Shown here piece after piece: positions 1 to 11,243 of a stretch of 64,000 nucleotides of DNA (positions are counted from its first letter, which is position 1; every line of letters begins with the position of its first letter). The translations under genes and the position numbers were made by a program. The notes beneath the pieces were generated by a model. That model did no database searches. It was not told the origin of the DNA and saw nothing but the letters and a program-made list of their open reading frames with translations. Source of the stretch: Phoronis australis (taxonomy: Eukaryota > Phoronida > Phoronidae); assembly GCA_002633005.1 (NCBI GenBank), contig NMRA01000377.1, positions 316,982 through 380,981 of the forward strand, given 5' to 3'.

Positions 1-122
1 GCCCTCAAGTGCGGTGCATCCTGTCAATGATTGACAATACCCCACCCCACCAGACTCTGATTGGTCGAGAGTCAAGACCCCAGGAGCTCTACATAAAACC
101 CTTGGATATGACCACTAGGAAG
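1..122 (+). CDS. Gene A exon (partial): end of NACHT region
   Basis: Open in frame from base 3 to a clean donor (aag|gtaagc). It encodes VRCILSMIDNTPPHQTLIG and then a segment ending in PLDMTTRK, the stretch that in NPHP3-like NACHT proteins precedes the helical region after the nucleotide-binding fold. Ends in phase 0. Confidence 0.8.
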
Positions 123-3100
123 GTAAGCAACAGTTGAGTGATTAATTTGTAAGCAGGAGTATGTTTCATGTAAAGTGACTTAAGACTTCAGACAGAAATT
201 TGATCTTATGATCTCAGAGATTTTGATAGTTATGTATAAGATCAAATTTCTGCCTGAAATCTTAAGTCACTTTTCATGAAACAGGACCCTGGTCTTTTTT
301 ACATTCACATTTATTGACTTAATGAGGATGAGTCTGGTGTACATAAATATTGAGTGTGTATTGATTGTTGATCTTGGGGCGTTCCTTTGCCCTGCTTTAG
401 TTGAATACTGGCAGATGTAGGCAGTAAAGGTGTGAAATAATTCTTTGTGTGATTACTGATTGGCATTCTTAGAATTGAAATCACGGTGTAACCAGTTTAA
501 GTGATCATTAAGTTGAACGTCTGTGGAAAGGAAGTCATAGTGTAAACACTTACTGTTTACTTCTTAGATTTAATTACTTGGCTTTCATGATTTTTACTTT
601 GATGTGAGTACAGTTCATTTTAAGCCTTGCACAATGTATGTTATTACTGGATCACAAAGTGTTGGCCAGGATATTCCTCAATGTTTGGTTTTAACTTGAT
701 ATTCCTCACGGCAAATGGCTTCACATATGCTAGCTATACAAACTAAATCCAGTTCGCCTCCCTGCCAAGCATTTTGCAAAGTGAGGTTTGTAATAAGTGT
801 CTGGCTTAATGTGATAATTACAATACATTAGGCATAAATTAGTCTCGTCATCTTGCAGGCTCTGGTCAAAGAAACCATGAGCAAGTATCACAGGACATTA
901 CGGTCTCGTCAATTGGATAGACTGCTCAGCAAGAGGTCGTCGCAGCTTCCCCTGTGGTTGACCGTAGCTTGCGAGCAACTCCATGCTTTGGAAGATTTCC
1001 GACTTGTCGACGAAAAGATCGATAGCTTTCCTGACGATTTGCTTGAGTAAGTATGGAATAGCCTTTATAAGTGAACAATATTTATATTAATTATTGTTTT
1101 ATTAGAATATGAAATCTCATATTGCTCTTGTTTGTGGGAGTTGAAATCTCGTTTGTTCTTGAGATGACACTTAAGAGAGATGAACATTCACAATGGTTGT
1201 AGTTTGTTTGTGATCATCATGGTATATTAAAATTACCATTGATTACAGAAAAGCTTAATGATATGTTAAAAACCAAGCATGAAGATCACAAGACATTATT
1301 AGAGAGAAATATTCATAATGCAACTATGATTCTGCCTTTTACAAATTGAAACTTTCTAATTTTTGTTTTAGACAATTTACTGTAACCAGTCTAAACTTGT
1401 TTCTTACTCCCATCAGAAGTGTTCATTTGGCTTGTCAAGTACTGACAGTTTGTTAATATGGCTTTAAAAAATTTGTTTGGTGCATAATGACCCACCAGGT
1501 CTAGCAGACTTATCGAACCTGGGTTTGTTTCCTGAAAAGTAACCTAAGACCTAAGTCAGATATTCTGTGTTTCTCTCCTCACAACTATTTCTGGAAAATA
1601 ATTTCATTTCACCTCAGCAAAAGTACAGGGTCTTAGAAAAAATGTGCATCATTGTTAGTTGCTCAGATGATTTTCTTAAGTTATTTCTAAACTGTCGTGA
1701 TAATTATTTGGTAAACGGAAGTGGAAGCGTAGTTCATAATGTCTGACTTGAGTCTTTGAAACAAACCCCAGGTGTTGACCACTAATCAATGTGTGATACT
1801 ATTTGGTTTCCTTCTCATTGTTTGCAGCATGCTTGAGTATGTCTTGGAAGAATACGAACATAAACCATGTGGTGACTTAGTGATGGGCACCTTGTGTCTT
1901 TTGGAAGCTTCCTCAGCTGGCCTGTTGGAGTCAGAACTCCTTGCCATTATAGGTCATGACACAGGGCTGTTGCCCCCAGCCCCATTTGATGAGAAAGGTT
2001 TGTATTAATAATAATTTTTGTCTTGCTTTGGGCTTGTTATCAGTTAGTTGGGATTTTCATTCCTCAATTATATTGTTTTAATGGGTTCATTTATGGTAAA
2101 AATTCTCGAATTTAGGAGATTGAAAAATTTATTATTTTGCTCAAGGTTGGAGCTTGTCTCAAAGTCTTGAAATAAGCTAATAGTCATCTCACATTCAAGA
2201 ATTACCGGAGATGGCAAAATTATTCACTCTGTAAGTTGAAAACACATTGTCCGAAATTTGAGAAATATTGTGAATGTCAAAATTCCCGTGTCCCAAATTC
2301 CTGATACTAGAAAATTCAATTTTTGTAGGAATTTCTGTGTCCCAAGTTCCATAATGTTTGAAGGTTTCAACCCATTTTTTTAGCTATATCTCATTTTTGC
2401 CATAAGTTTTTTACTTTTAATTGTAGAAACCCTCAAAGTGGCATTAACTGACAGTTATCAAATTGGTTTCAAATTGTTTCTTTGTCAAATTGAAGAGGAT
2501 TCGAGGACTTTGTTGGAATTGACCGTTCTTTGTTGCTGGAGACCAGGCTTTACGGGTTGGTGGGTCATTTTGTGTACGGAGCATGGTCTCTAGGAATAAC
2601 GAATTGTCAGTTCTTTGCAATCCCAATAATTACTTCTTATCTGAGTAAGGAACAAGTTGAGACCAATTTTATAACAGTGAGTGGTTTAAATCAAAAGTTT
2701 GGTTTTTAGACAGACTGCGCGTTTATTGTCACTTAAATCTTTTGTTGAGGATTTTCAGTAAAGTGTTATAATAATTGGTGATGATGATGTGTTCTAGAGG
2801 AGAAAGAGTGCTCAGAAAAGGAGAAGAAACAAGATTGTATGCCTGGTGAAAAATGGTCACGTGTCTTCAGACTATTGAGGCCATTTCTGCGACCGTACGG
2901 GGATAGTCGCGAGGGTCGACTTGATTTTTATCATCGTGCCATGAGTAAAGCTGTGAGGCGCAGGTATAGTTTGGGTGAGGCGCAGGTATAGTTTGGGTGA
3001 GGCGCAGGTATAGTTTGGGTGAGGCGCAGGTATAGTTTGGGTTCATTTGGTGACAATTTGTGCAGTATTTGGTCTATGAAAATCTCCATTGAATGCAGTT

Positions 3101-6100
3101 TGTGAATTTAAAAAGTTAAAAGTTGATAGCATGAGTTTTAGTTATAACAAAAGCTTTTGAATTTTTCAAAATTAGAATGTCATTCAGTAATCCCATCGAG
3201 TCAAGTCACCATCTTCAAACAAGCACAAAATATGCTGGCTGCAAAAGCAATCAATGAACTGTTCTGTGTCCATTAGTTTATGAAAAGTTATGCATGATAA
3301 GAGGTCATCTGCAATTGATCAATAATTAAAGGCTTACAAAATGTATTTTAATCTTTTTGGCAGACTTCGGAGTATGAAAACTTTCCAAAAGTTGATTTTT
3401 CTGTCCGATAGATGATTTAAACGTTAATAAAATTTTAGTTTGCATGCCCTCCTTCCAGAATAGTTCTTGAATGTTTTTTGTAAATATTTGGTAATTGTGG
3501 ACAAATCGTTATCTACCTTGAATTTGTCTTTACTTCGAGTCTTTAGTGCCAAAACGGGTTCTCAAAAATGACGCTCTCTGTCTCTTTGATTAAAAAAAAT
3601 GAAGCATGAAACAGGAAACTGCAAAGTGCAAGATGTTAAATAAATGACCATGGGGATTTTGTTTTGGAAACAAATTGATCTTACATAGCACACGTTTAAG
3701 TAAATTACATTACCAGAACTGGCATGCTACAAATTGACCTCTGCCAACCTATAAAACAATGTGCAAAATATTGAAATATAACATTTTGCACTTCTGTCAG
3801 GTATTTCTACGCCGACAAAGAGGCTGAATGCGAACTACGTCAGACGGCTCATGGCTGGTGGCACAAGAAACTCGCCGATTACTTTGAAACAGTGACGAAC
3901 GTTGATCGATTCGTTGAAGAGTACCCGTATCAGCTGTCAGAGATCAATGATACGACGCGTCTGTCACGCTGTTTATGCAACTGGCATTTAGTCAACAAGC
4001 TGTACCATGAGGAGTTCAGCTCACTGCTTTTAAAATACTGGAGAAAGGTGCGGTAGTGTTGTCATGTTTCAATATCAGTTATTAGAACTTGGACCGTCAA
4101 CTCTGTTTATTCTCAATGAACAAAATCTGTGGTGTTACGAACAAGGCACGACCAATACTATTGGTCGAGATGTAACTATTGACTAGTGTTAGTCACACTT
4201 CTGGCAAGTTAGACGTCTGCTCACTAACATGAAATTGGTGCCACTTCTGGGAATTCCATTTGATAAGATCAGAATAATTGCGAATTTGTTGTCTATGATC
4301 CAATGTTAGTTTCAAATACCCAACTATTGAGGGTTCCATAGAACAAAGTATCATCCAGTTTAATATCATTTAGCTTGTCTGGCTTGGTACTTTAGTCAAT
4401 ACTAGATGTTACTTTTTAGTTGTAAGCTAACAGACTGTACCTTTGTTAGTTTGTTTGTTCCTCAGTTTTCTTTCTTTCTGTCTATGCTTTTTCTTCTCAG
4501 ATTTCGTGACTCTGTCATTCACATTACTTCTGTATGATTCATTGATTTTTATTTCATAATTAATATTCATAACTCTCTTAGTAGAGCCATTGTAGAATCA
4601 TTTTTAATGAAGATGAAATAAGATTTCTGTCAACCAGAGCTTGAATGAGTGCAGGGCCCTTAACCTAAAAGTTCCCTTCAGAATGCACAGGCTTCCTTAC
4701 CCTCAGATCCAGGAGTGGACTAAATGTCTTCTTACTACAAAATATTTGCACTCCCCAGAAATCATATTTGCATTTAGTTCAGGTGAACTTCGCATTCACT
4801 CTGGTCCTTGAATTTTCCACTACGAGTACCGAGCTTTGAGGAGTGAGAAATGCACTTTTAGCAATGCCAGAGCGTCTGCCATTATTAACACCAGGATTTT
4901 GAACCTGGGAATCTGAAGCTGAAGCCACTGAACCATGTTGTCCTTGCAGTGCTTTATTCAATGTGAGCAATATCTTCATAGGCTGGTGGTGCAGACCAGA
5001 TGGTAAGTTGCTACATGAATGTACTCAGTGACCTGGAAACAGAGGGCGCCACTGAGGAAGAAATCACCAGGCGGCATGAGCAGATTGCCAGACTGTTGTA
5101 AGTAATGGGGAAATGGTTGAAATATGCCGTTGTTTTTTATAGAACGTGAGTTACAAGATGTCCCAAAAATGATTACTAGAGGTTTGTAGTACTGGATGGT
5201 TTGAAATAGTNTCAGCAACAGCAAGCATGTTATTTGGACTGAAAAGGTGAACTACTCTCACTTTGTATTGTAAGTAATAATTCATTATTAAACTGAGTCA
5301 CCTTCAACATGAAAGTGATGTGTCCGATGGAAGTTTTTTCTATCTGTAAAAGAAGTATTTACACACCACACAATTGTTACTTTCCTTTCAGTTTACAAGC
5401 TGGCAAGTACAGCGAAGCCCTCGATCTCGCTCGGACCGCTCTCAAAATGGAAGAGCAGGACTTGGGTGGCAGAGATGAGAGATTGGCCGAGTTGTACGGA
5501 CTTGTATCTGACATCTATGACGAAGTTAGTACACATTTGAATTTTGAACAAACGAGCTGTGACGTGTTGTAGTTTTTAGGTTATGTGTGAGCTATTTAGC
5601 AACTGACGACAATGTAAGATGGGTAATTCTGCACCTATATAGCCCAAAATATGGCTGACAAGTGAACATTCTGTTTTGTTTGATTGCTTCACAAAAACTA
5701 AGATTAGTATCTTTCTATCACCGTTTGTACTGTGCAGGTGTCATAAAAACAGCTTTTAGAAAAACATGCAACATACCATGTTCTGATATTGAACTTTCTT
5801 TCAGGCCTGCTATATTTGTTCTTCTAAGACAATGTTGCCTAGTTCTCGTTCTTCGTTTGAATTGAAAATAAAATGATATTTATTGGTGTTGGTTTCAGAG
5901 ATTGAAGCTTCACGACTTTGTCTCGACCTCCCAATTGCCTGATCTGGAGCGATCCATGCGTTACAGCAGGAAGTCTATTGCTATCAGGAAGCGTATGACT
6001 GGAGAACATAACAAGGTAAACTGTTCACGCTGAGACTGAACACAAAGCATGTTTGTGTTTTCAGTGCCTGCCTCGTATGTGCCAATCTCCTAGAAAGATC

Positions 6101-9100
6101 ATCGTTGAATTTGCCCGAGGTGTTCGTTCTGAGGATTGTATGAATAATTAATGACATCATTTCTCAGATAGATAAAGCTGCATCACCGGAAGCACTCAGT
6201 ATTGAACATGCACCATGCCACTTATTTGTTGTTTGCATTGCTCACGGTCGGTGTATATCAATGCTCAGCAATTATTCCGTCATCCGGGCTCATAATGCAC
6301 CGAAAGAGGTCAGTTACTGGAAAGGTCATCAAAATATTAACATGTAATTTTTCCTACAAGTTTGAAGAATTCCTTTTCATATTGGTAAACGGGTTGCTAT
6401 CAGTAACTTCCCATAACAATTCCAGAAATACTCACGTGCAGAGTCCATTATTGTCACGCCGTGACAATAATCTTTCTAGTTTGGTCTGTTATTGCATCAG
6501 TTAGTACATACATCTTTACATTCAGTTTAAGCTCGGCATGGCTCTTATGAGGATGTCCTTCAACATGGAGAGTTGGCAGTCGTTGACTAATGATGAAACT
6601 ATCCTACAGATGGGGCTAGATGCAATAGACACAGCCATCCTCATCTTCAGTGAGGTTAGTGAACAACGCATTTGTAATTGAAGAGTATCTAATAACTAAG
6701 AAATTGGTAATATTAAGGAATCTGTTAAGAGGATATTTTTCAATGTCATTTCCAGCAGTATTTGTTTTTCATTTCTTAACTGTGTAAGGATGATGTGTGT
6801 TCATTTATTTTTCAGTGCTTTTATTGTGCATTTTGTAATTACTAAAAATTTTATTCTGGGTTGGGGGCATAACCCAAAAATCTTTGTTTTCTCAAGACTA
6901 AACCCTATCAGAGTGTCCGGAACAGTGCAAAATCACCGCCTATAGATAAAGCGAAGAATGAGAAATGTGACCGTATTTGGCATTTTCCTCGGTATTATAA
7001 TTTAAAATGGTGTGAAAGTCAGGAAATGCTTCCAAGAAAAGCCTTAATCTGAAGAATCCAGAATAGTTGAGAAATATACCCAAACTGATAATGCTTGTTA
7101 TGTGCCATTATCTATGAAGAGATGCCCCGTATTCCATGACTAATTTGAAAGGTGGTTCATATGGAGCTTATTACAGGTGATAGTGAATTATGTTTGTCAC
7201 TATTACATTGAAGTATTTCAAAGTAATGCAGCAGTCAGAGTGCACGCTTTAACTTCACAGTTGAACGACAGGGGTCACTATGCTGAAGCCTTGATGACCA
7301 AAGGTGTGCTGGCACCTAGAGGCAGTGTGGAACAACTCAAGGTAAATAATAAAAGTTGTTAAGTTCACAGTTGATCAATAGAGGTCACTATGGTGATTCC
7401 TTGAATACCAACTTAATGGAGTGCTGGCATCTTGAGACAATGTGGAACAATTTAAGGCCAGTGAAAGTTGTGGTATTCCCTTGCTTGGACAAGATATTCA
7501 TGAGTGNAGTTGGTAATAATAAGGATGTTAAGAGGATATTTTTCAATGTCATTCAGCGAAGAATGAGAAATGTGACCGTATTGCTTGTGGAACATATTTG
7601 GCATTTTCCTCGGTATTATAATTTAAAAGGGTGTGAAAGTCAGGAAATGCTTCCGAGAAAAGCCTTAATCTGAAGAATCCAAAATAGTTGAGAAATATAC
7701 CCAAACTGATAATGCTTGTTATGTGCCATTATCTATGAAGAGATGCCCCGTATTCCATGACTAATTTGATTGGTGGTCCATATGGAGGTTATTACAGATG
7801 ATAGTGAATTATGTTTTTCACTATTACATTGAAGTATTTCAAAGTAATGCAGCAGTCAGAGTGCACGCTTTAACTTCACAGTTGAACGACAGGGGTCACT
7901 ATGCTGAAGCCTTGATGACCAAAGGTGTGCTGGCACCTAGAGGCAGTGTGGAACAACTCAAGGTAAATAATAAAAGTTGTTAACTTCACAGTTGATCAAT
8001 AGAGGTCACTATGGTGATTCCTTGAATACCAACTTAATGGAGTGCTGGCATCTTGAGACAATGTGGAACAATTCAAGGCCAGTGAAAGTTGTGGTATTCC
8101 CTTGCTTGGACAAGATATTCATGAGTGTTGCTCAAAGCCTCAGGAATATCTTACTAAAAAGTTGGTTCATTTTCACCTTTAAGTCGATCTTTGAATATCT
8201 ACGCAACTGTAGAGTTTAATGATAACTTGTCAATAAAGGTATTATTTTCTGATAGCATGGGGAATTTGATTTTAGACTTCAAATTAAAGTGCCAGTGATT
8301 GGGTCATGTGACCTTGACTTTTTGGTGAAATTAATAAGTAGAAAGAAAGTTAGGCATGTTTACACTTGAGATCAATTTTATTTTTTTGATAATATTATTC
8401 GAGTTGAGATCATCAAAACTCTGTCACAGATTTCTAAATTATTTGTTTTTTTCAACTTCTAATTTTTAATGAAAATCACAAAAAATCAGTTTCAATAGTA
8501 ACAGGTGCAAAAGTGGAATATTTGAAAAAAAAAACATTTCACATTTTAGAGAGCAGTGCATGATAATGTGAAATTGTCGCTGAGATAGTTTCTGATTAGA
8601 AGTGAATCAAAAATTAATCCTATTTCTGGAGTTACATACCCAACCATTCTGATTACATTACACTTGACCCAGAAGATGACCTCTGTTCTATTGTGACATA
8701 ACTGGGTTACATGTGAACTTCACACACAATCCTGTGTGGGAGAGTTCAAAGCCCAAGAGTAGTTAACTTTTCCGTATGTTGGCACAGGTGCTTGCGTTTT
8801 CTGCGTGCACTTCTTTTGTTTTAAAAATGTATTGAATTGAGACTGAAATGAAGATAAAATAAAGTATTAAATGCACTTATTTTTATTTAAAGGTATTCTG
8901 TTATTTTTTTATTTCCATCTTTCTTGCAGCTGTACAATGAGGCTATGGACATCAGTCAACAACTGTATGGAGAGCACCACCTGTTGACATCGAGGCTTTA
9001 CATCAATATCGGCATCACGCACGAGGATAACAAAAATTATACCAAGGCTTACCAATACTTCAAGAAGTGGGCAGAGGTCAGTGAGATCGTGTTGGGCTCG

Positions 9101-9820
9101 GAGCACCCCAAGACGAAACGAGCGAAAGGGGTTTTGAAGGAGGCTCGATACATGCAGATAGCGAGAAATCTGGGGGAGCATGTTGACGATGACGGGGAAG
9201 ATAATTCAGACCAAGCTGATGACTGTGATGGAGAGAATGGTGATGATGTTGGTGGTGATATGAATCAGCTGTGGATTGATGTCGGTGATGACGATGATTA
9301 TCACTTTGATGATGATGATGATGATGATGTGAATGAGGAAGACTTTGACGTGGTTCTTCATCACCATGATCTTCAGTTGTCTATGCAGAACTTATTGATC
9401 ATGGATGACGGAGAATGGCTTCAGGACAACCAGTCGGGCGACACACAGCCGGAAGGCAGCATAGAGGACAATTTTAATCACACTCAGGACGTGGAAGGGA
9501 ATTTCGCTGACAATCAAGACATTGAAGGCGCTGCGCAGGGTGCCGATGATGTGGAAGACGCATCACGTGATAACCTGGAGATCGAGGATCATTTGAATGC
9601 AGAGGACATTTCGATTCCAGTAGTTGTCAGTCTACTTCACCATGGTGATGGTAGTAACCATGACAACAGGAGTGAATGTGAATCATACAATGACGGTGAG
9701 AGGACACTTAGTGGGTCGCAACGAGGGGCGGAACGTAGTGCACTTCAAGATGAAACAGTGGACAGCAATATTGTCAGTGACAATGAACGCACTAATGAAA
9801 ATGATGGCCATGATTTGTAG
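1..9820 (+). CDS. NACHT/TPR protein, nephrocystin-3 / TTC41 (GNN)-like, C-terminal part
   Basis: Spliced CDS, 5' end outside the window. Exons that join in one frame: 1-122, 859-1046, 1828-1997, 2798-2963, 3801-4047, 5000-5097, 5392-5524, 5899-6015, 6526-6654, 7177-7341, 8930-9820. Seen: the first exons read as the end of a NACHT ATPase (REsRPQELYIKPL, then a basic stretch and PLWLTVACEQL), followed by a winged-helix-like part (WSRVFRLLRPFLRP, RLDFYHRAMSKAVRRRYF), then amphipathic TPR-like helices (QAGKYSEALDLA, LYNEAMDISQQLYGEHH, YTKAYQYFKKWAEVS) and a very acidic tail. Known: in NPHP3 and TTC41/GNN-type proteins a NACHT switch is followed by TPRs acting as a protein-binding scaffold. The ATPase motifs would lie upstream. 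Family assignment is firm, orthology is not. An extra copy of the 165-nt exon at 7798-7962 is probably an assembly artefact. Confidence 0.85.
162..283. mobile_element. Hairpin MITE, intronic
   Basis: A 47-bp arm (162-208) and its reverse complement (237-283) match at all but about three positions, with a 28-bp loop. The arms begin tgtttcatg and contain gtgacttaag. No coding capacity. A longer, more diverged relative lies at 1521-1769, which supports a dispersed non-autonomous element rather than a chance hairpin. It sits just after the donor at 123. Confidence 0.7.
859..1046 (+). CDS. Gene A exon: post-NACHT helical region
   Basis: Acceptor cttgcag|gct and donor ttga|gtaagt. Enters in phase 0, leaves in phase 2. 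It encodes a basic helix (LRSRQLDRLLSKRS) followed by PLWLTVACEQLHALEDF and a segment ending in DSFPDD, typical of the helical part behind the NACHT ATPase in NPHP3-like proteins. Confidence 0.85.
1521..1769. mobile_element. Second MITE of the same family, intronic
   Basis: Left end (1521-1564: gggtttgtttc, later ctaagtcaga) is repeated in inverted orientation at the right end (1737-1769: gtctgacttgag, later gaaacaaaccc). The inner core does not pair well. The ends share the tgtttc...aagtsaccta...gtcaga pattern with the element at 162-283, so this looks like an older, longer member of the family. Confidence 0.5.
1828..1997 (+). CDS. Gene A exon: winged-helix-like segment
   Basis: Acceptor tttgcag|cat joins phase 2 and gives DMLEYVLEEYEH, then CGDLVMGTLCLLEAS and LLESELLAIIGHD. 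The pattern 'LCLLEAS..GLLESELL..I' is the one seen in the helical/winged-helix part of NACHT and NB-ARC proteins. Ends in phase 1 at aaag|gtttgt. Confidence 0.85.
2798..2963 (+). CDS. Gene A exon: WSRVFRLLRPFLRP segment
   Basis: Acceptor ttctag|agg. A Lys/Glu-rich start is followed by WSRVFRLLRPFLRPYGDS and RLDFYHRAMSKAVRRR. The FYHR...AVRRRYF motif, completed by the next exon, is typical of NPHP3-like proteins. The donor cgcag|gtatag is the first of four identical tandem copies; only this one keeps the frame open. Confidence 0.85.
2953..3040 (+). repeat. Four tandem copies of a 22-bp unit spanning a 5' splice site
   Basis: The 22-bp unit (2953-2974, 2975-2996, 2997-3018, 3019-3040) contains the last coding bases and the donor cgcag|gtatag of the exon ending at 2963. 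All four copies are identical, so four equal donor sites lie 22 bp apart. Use of copies 2 or 3 shifts the frame, and use of copy 4 (+66) meets an in-frame TAG. Confidence 0.9.
3801..4047 (+). CDS. Gene A exon: linker before the TPRs
   Basis: Acceptor tgtcag|gta completes AVRRRYF. It encodes a stretch of 83 residues with HGWWHKKLADYFE, YPYQLSEIND and LLLKYWRK, rich in aromatic residues and predicted helices. Enters phase 2, ends phase 0 at aaag|gtgcgg. Confidence 0.85.
5000..5097 (+). CDS. Gene A exon: start of TPR region
   Basis: Acceptor accag|atg (the AG at 4994 would give an immediate in-frame stop). It encodes VSCYMNVLSDLETEGATEEE and EQIARLL, joining the next exon as ARLFLQAGKYSEA. Donor ctgtt|gtaagt, phase 2. 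A single N lies in the following intron at 5211. Confidence 0.75.
5211..5211. other. Single N in a gene A intron
   Basis: One undetermined base. Unlike four of the other Ns, the flanks do not repeat each other, so here it may be a simple join or a masked base. Confidence 0.9.
5392..5524 (+). CDS. Gene A exon: TPR-like repeat
   Basis: Acceptor cctttcag|ttt, donor gacgaa|gttagt. Encodes LQAGKYSEALDLARTALKME followed by LAELYGLVSDIYDE: the G-Y-A-L-A spacing of a TPR helix pair. Ends in phase 0. Confidence 0.85.
5899..6015 (+). CDS. Gene A exon: TPR-like repeat
   Basis: 117 nt, phase 0 to 0. Encodes helices around LERSMRYSRKSIAIRKRMTG and ends EHNK. The 'A/SIAIRKRMTGEHN' wording matches the 'al.ir....Ge.H' signature of the TPR_10/12 type repeats. 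Confidence 0.85.
6526..6654 (+). CDS. Gene A exon: TPR-like repeat
   Basis: 129 nt, phase 0 to 0, acceptor attcag|ttt, donor gtgag|gttagt. Encodes FKLGMALMRMSFNMESW and LQMGLDAIDTAILIFSE, two amphipathic helices of TPR type. Confidence 0.8.
7177..7341 (+). CDS. Gene A exon: helical segment (copy 1 of a duplicated exon)
   Basis: 165 nt, phase 0 to 0, acceptor attacag|gtg, donor ctcaag|gtaaat. Encodes VHALTSQLNDRGHYAEALM followed by GVLAPRGSVEQLK, preceded by an unusual aromatic stretch VIVNYVCHYYIEVF. The polypyrimidine tract is weak, so the first 15 residues are the least certain part. Confidence 0.6.
7798..7962 (+). other. Second copy of the 165-nt exon, probable assembly artefact
   Basis: Protein identical to the exon at 7177-7341 except the first residue and one Cys/Phe change. 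Being symmetric (0-0) it could be spliced in without breaking the frame, but an N at the junction and haplotype-like differences argue that it is the same exon from the other allele. Confidence 0.65.
8930..9820 (+). CDS. Gene A last exon: last TPRs and acidic tail
   Basis: Acceptor ttcttgcag|ctg, stop TAG at 9818-9820. The first 85 residues are TPR-like (LYNEAMDISQQLYGEHH, RLYINIGITHEDNKNYTKAY, YFKKWAEVSEIVLGSEHPKT). From about 9182 the protein becomes strongly acidic, with GAT/GAC-encoded Asp runs at 9240-9350 and many E/D/N/Q residues to the end; this tail is likely disordered. No counterpart of the tail is known to me. Confidence 0.9.
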   Translation: MYNEAMDISQQLYGEHHLLTSRLYINIGITHEDNKNYTKAYQYFKKWAEVSEIVLGSEHPKTKRAKGVLKEARYMQIARNLGEHVDDDGEDNSDQADDCDGENGDDVGGDMNQLWIDVGDDDDYHFDDDDDDDVNEEDFDVVLHHHDLQLSMQNLLIMDDGEWLQDNQSGDTQPEGSIEDNFNHTQDVEGNFADNQDIEGAAQGADDVEDASRDNLEIEDHLNAEDISIPVVVSLLHHGDGSNHDNRSECESYNDGERTLSGSQRGAERSALQDETVDSNIVSDNERTNENDGHDL

Positions 9821-11243
9821 AGGTTGTTGTCTAACTCTCTGGAAAAAATAGTTAATAGCGTTAAGGATTTCGCTAAATTGCTTGAAATTATTTAATACCA
9901 ATATTTGGTATAGGGTAACTTGGCGCGTAATTACATGTGATATAGTTATTTCTGTGTAGTGCCACTTGGTAAGTGCTGATAACATGGCAAATCGTATTGA
10001 GTTTTTGTTTGTCCACCAGGTGTCACTAATGTCACTAGGTTACCTTGGGGTTGTTTGTACAAGGTAGCATGTGATTAGAGTTGAAATCATGGCAGTGTTC
10101 TATAGGACAAGTGTTTTGTGAGATTGGTGAGATGGCACAAAATTACGTGAATGAATGAATGACAAGTGTTAAATTAGTAATAAGCTTACCTTGCTTGTAT
10201 GTACGATAGTACCAAAATGGCAGCCTCTGATATTATTGGTTGACAAGGCTGGAACATTAAATTAGGGTAAAAAATTCATGGTTTCTATTTAATAAGCAAA
10301 GATTTCTCGCTGATAGTGTCCTGGGTTACATAACATGGCCCAGTTAAGCCAGACAGAATGACAAGGTCCTGAAAAAAGTCGCCATTTTGAACTTGACGGA
10401 GTCAAATCTCCATCTGCAAAACTAGCTGCTGAAGCAAGCTATGAAATTCTCCCAAGCCATACCATAATTTTCTTTTCTCCATATTTAAAGTTATATCGAG
10501 TGCTGTTTGGGTGATATTACATCCTGTTTCACAGAGTTTGGAATGTTTTGATTCGATTTACAATTGGCTCACAAATATCTGTGTTGAAACAAGGAAAGAT
10601 AACAATTCTTGTTTTCTATTGTTATACTGTGGCTGGAATTTATCTTATAGGTGTTATTTTGGTGTAATGTGCTGATTTATGGGATTTTTGAAGTTTGACA
10701 TTCTTGACCTGCTGTAATATCTTTCTAGGGATTTTTCCTCATTTGACTTTATTGATACTTCAGTAAGTCCTTTGGTAATGCAGTGCTGACTTTTGAACAA
10801 CAATTTTGAATGTGTTATTATTCATACACATAATATTAGCCATGATAGTTGTTACACTTTTGACCAATTTAGTTTTGTAACTCCACGAATCTTTCAAAGG
10901 GCAGGATTTGTCCAGTCAATTGCAAGGGAAAGAGATTTTGTTTTTCACAGATGTCAAAATCAACTGCTCATAACTGGTCAGCTTATGAAATTTTATGGGG
11001 CTAAATTATCAATTTCTGAGTTTAAAAAATCCTATTCAGTTACCCGGGCCTTTCGTTGCCAGAGTTTAGTTTGTAAATATTTCCTCTAGTGTTTTAACCC
11101 ATTTCCACTTGTCAAAGACCACAATGGAAGTAATTCCTTGACTTTTGTGTTATTTGTGCTGTCCAGGTACACCTTCCGGCATATGTTCTAATTTTTTATT
11201 TGTCTTTTGTTTTCTTCTTGTAATTGCACATGTGTGTAATAAA
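9821..11243 (+). other. Probable 3' UTR of gene A with poly(A) signal
   Basis: AT-rich sequence without supported coding exons after the stop at 9820. The hexamer aataaa at 11238-11243 lies in a T/G-rich context and is the best poly(A) signal. A 1.4-kb 3' UTR is an inference; an earlier cleavage site is possible. Confidence 0.5.

Larger units (their letters stand above)
6700..8127 (+). repeat. Head-to-tail duplicate with N at the junction (likely unmerged haplotypes)
   Basis: About 620 bp upstream of the N at 7507 (from about 6900, plus a short stretch near 6710-6755) recur almost unchanged at 7508-8127. Differences are SNPs, a 17-bp gap and about 190 bp present only in the first copy (about 6760-6945). 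The left copy stops at the N exactly where the right copy continues into unique sequence. Confidence 0.8.

Noticed and set aside
3781-9820. Kinesin light chain or another TPR family instead of NPHP3/TTC41-like
   Set aside because: The NACHT-type end in 1-2963 (FYHR...AVRRRYF) fits NPHP3-like proteins better.
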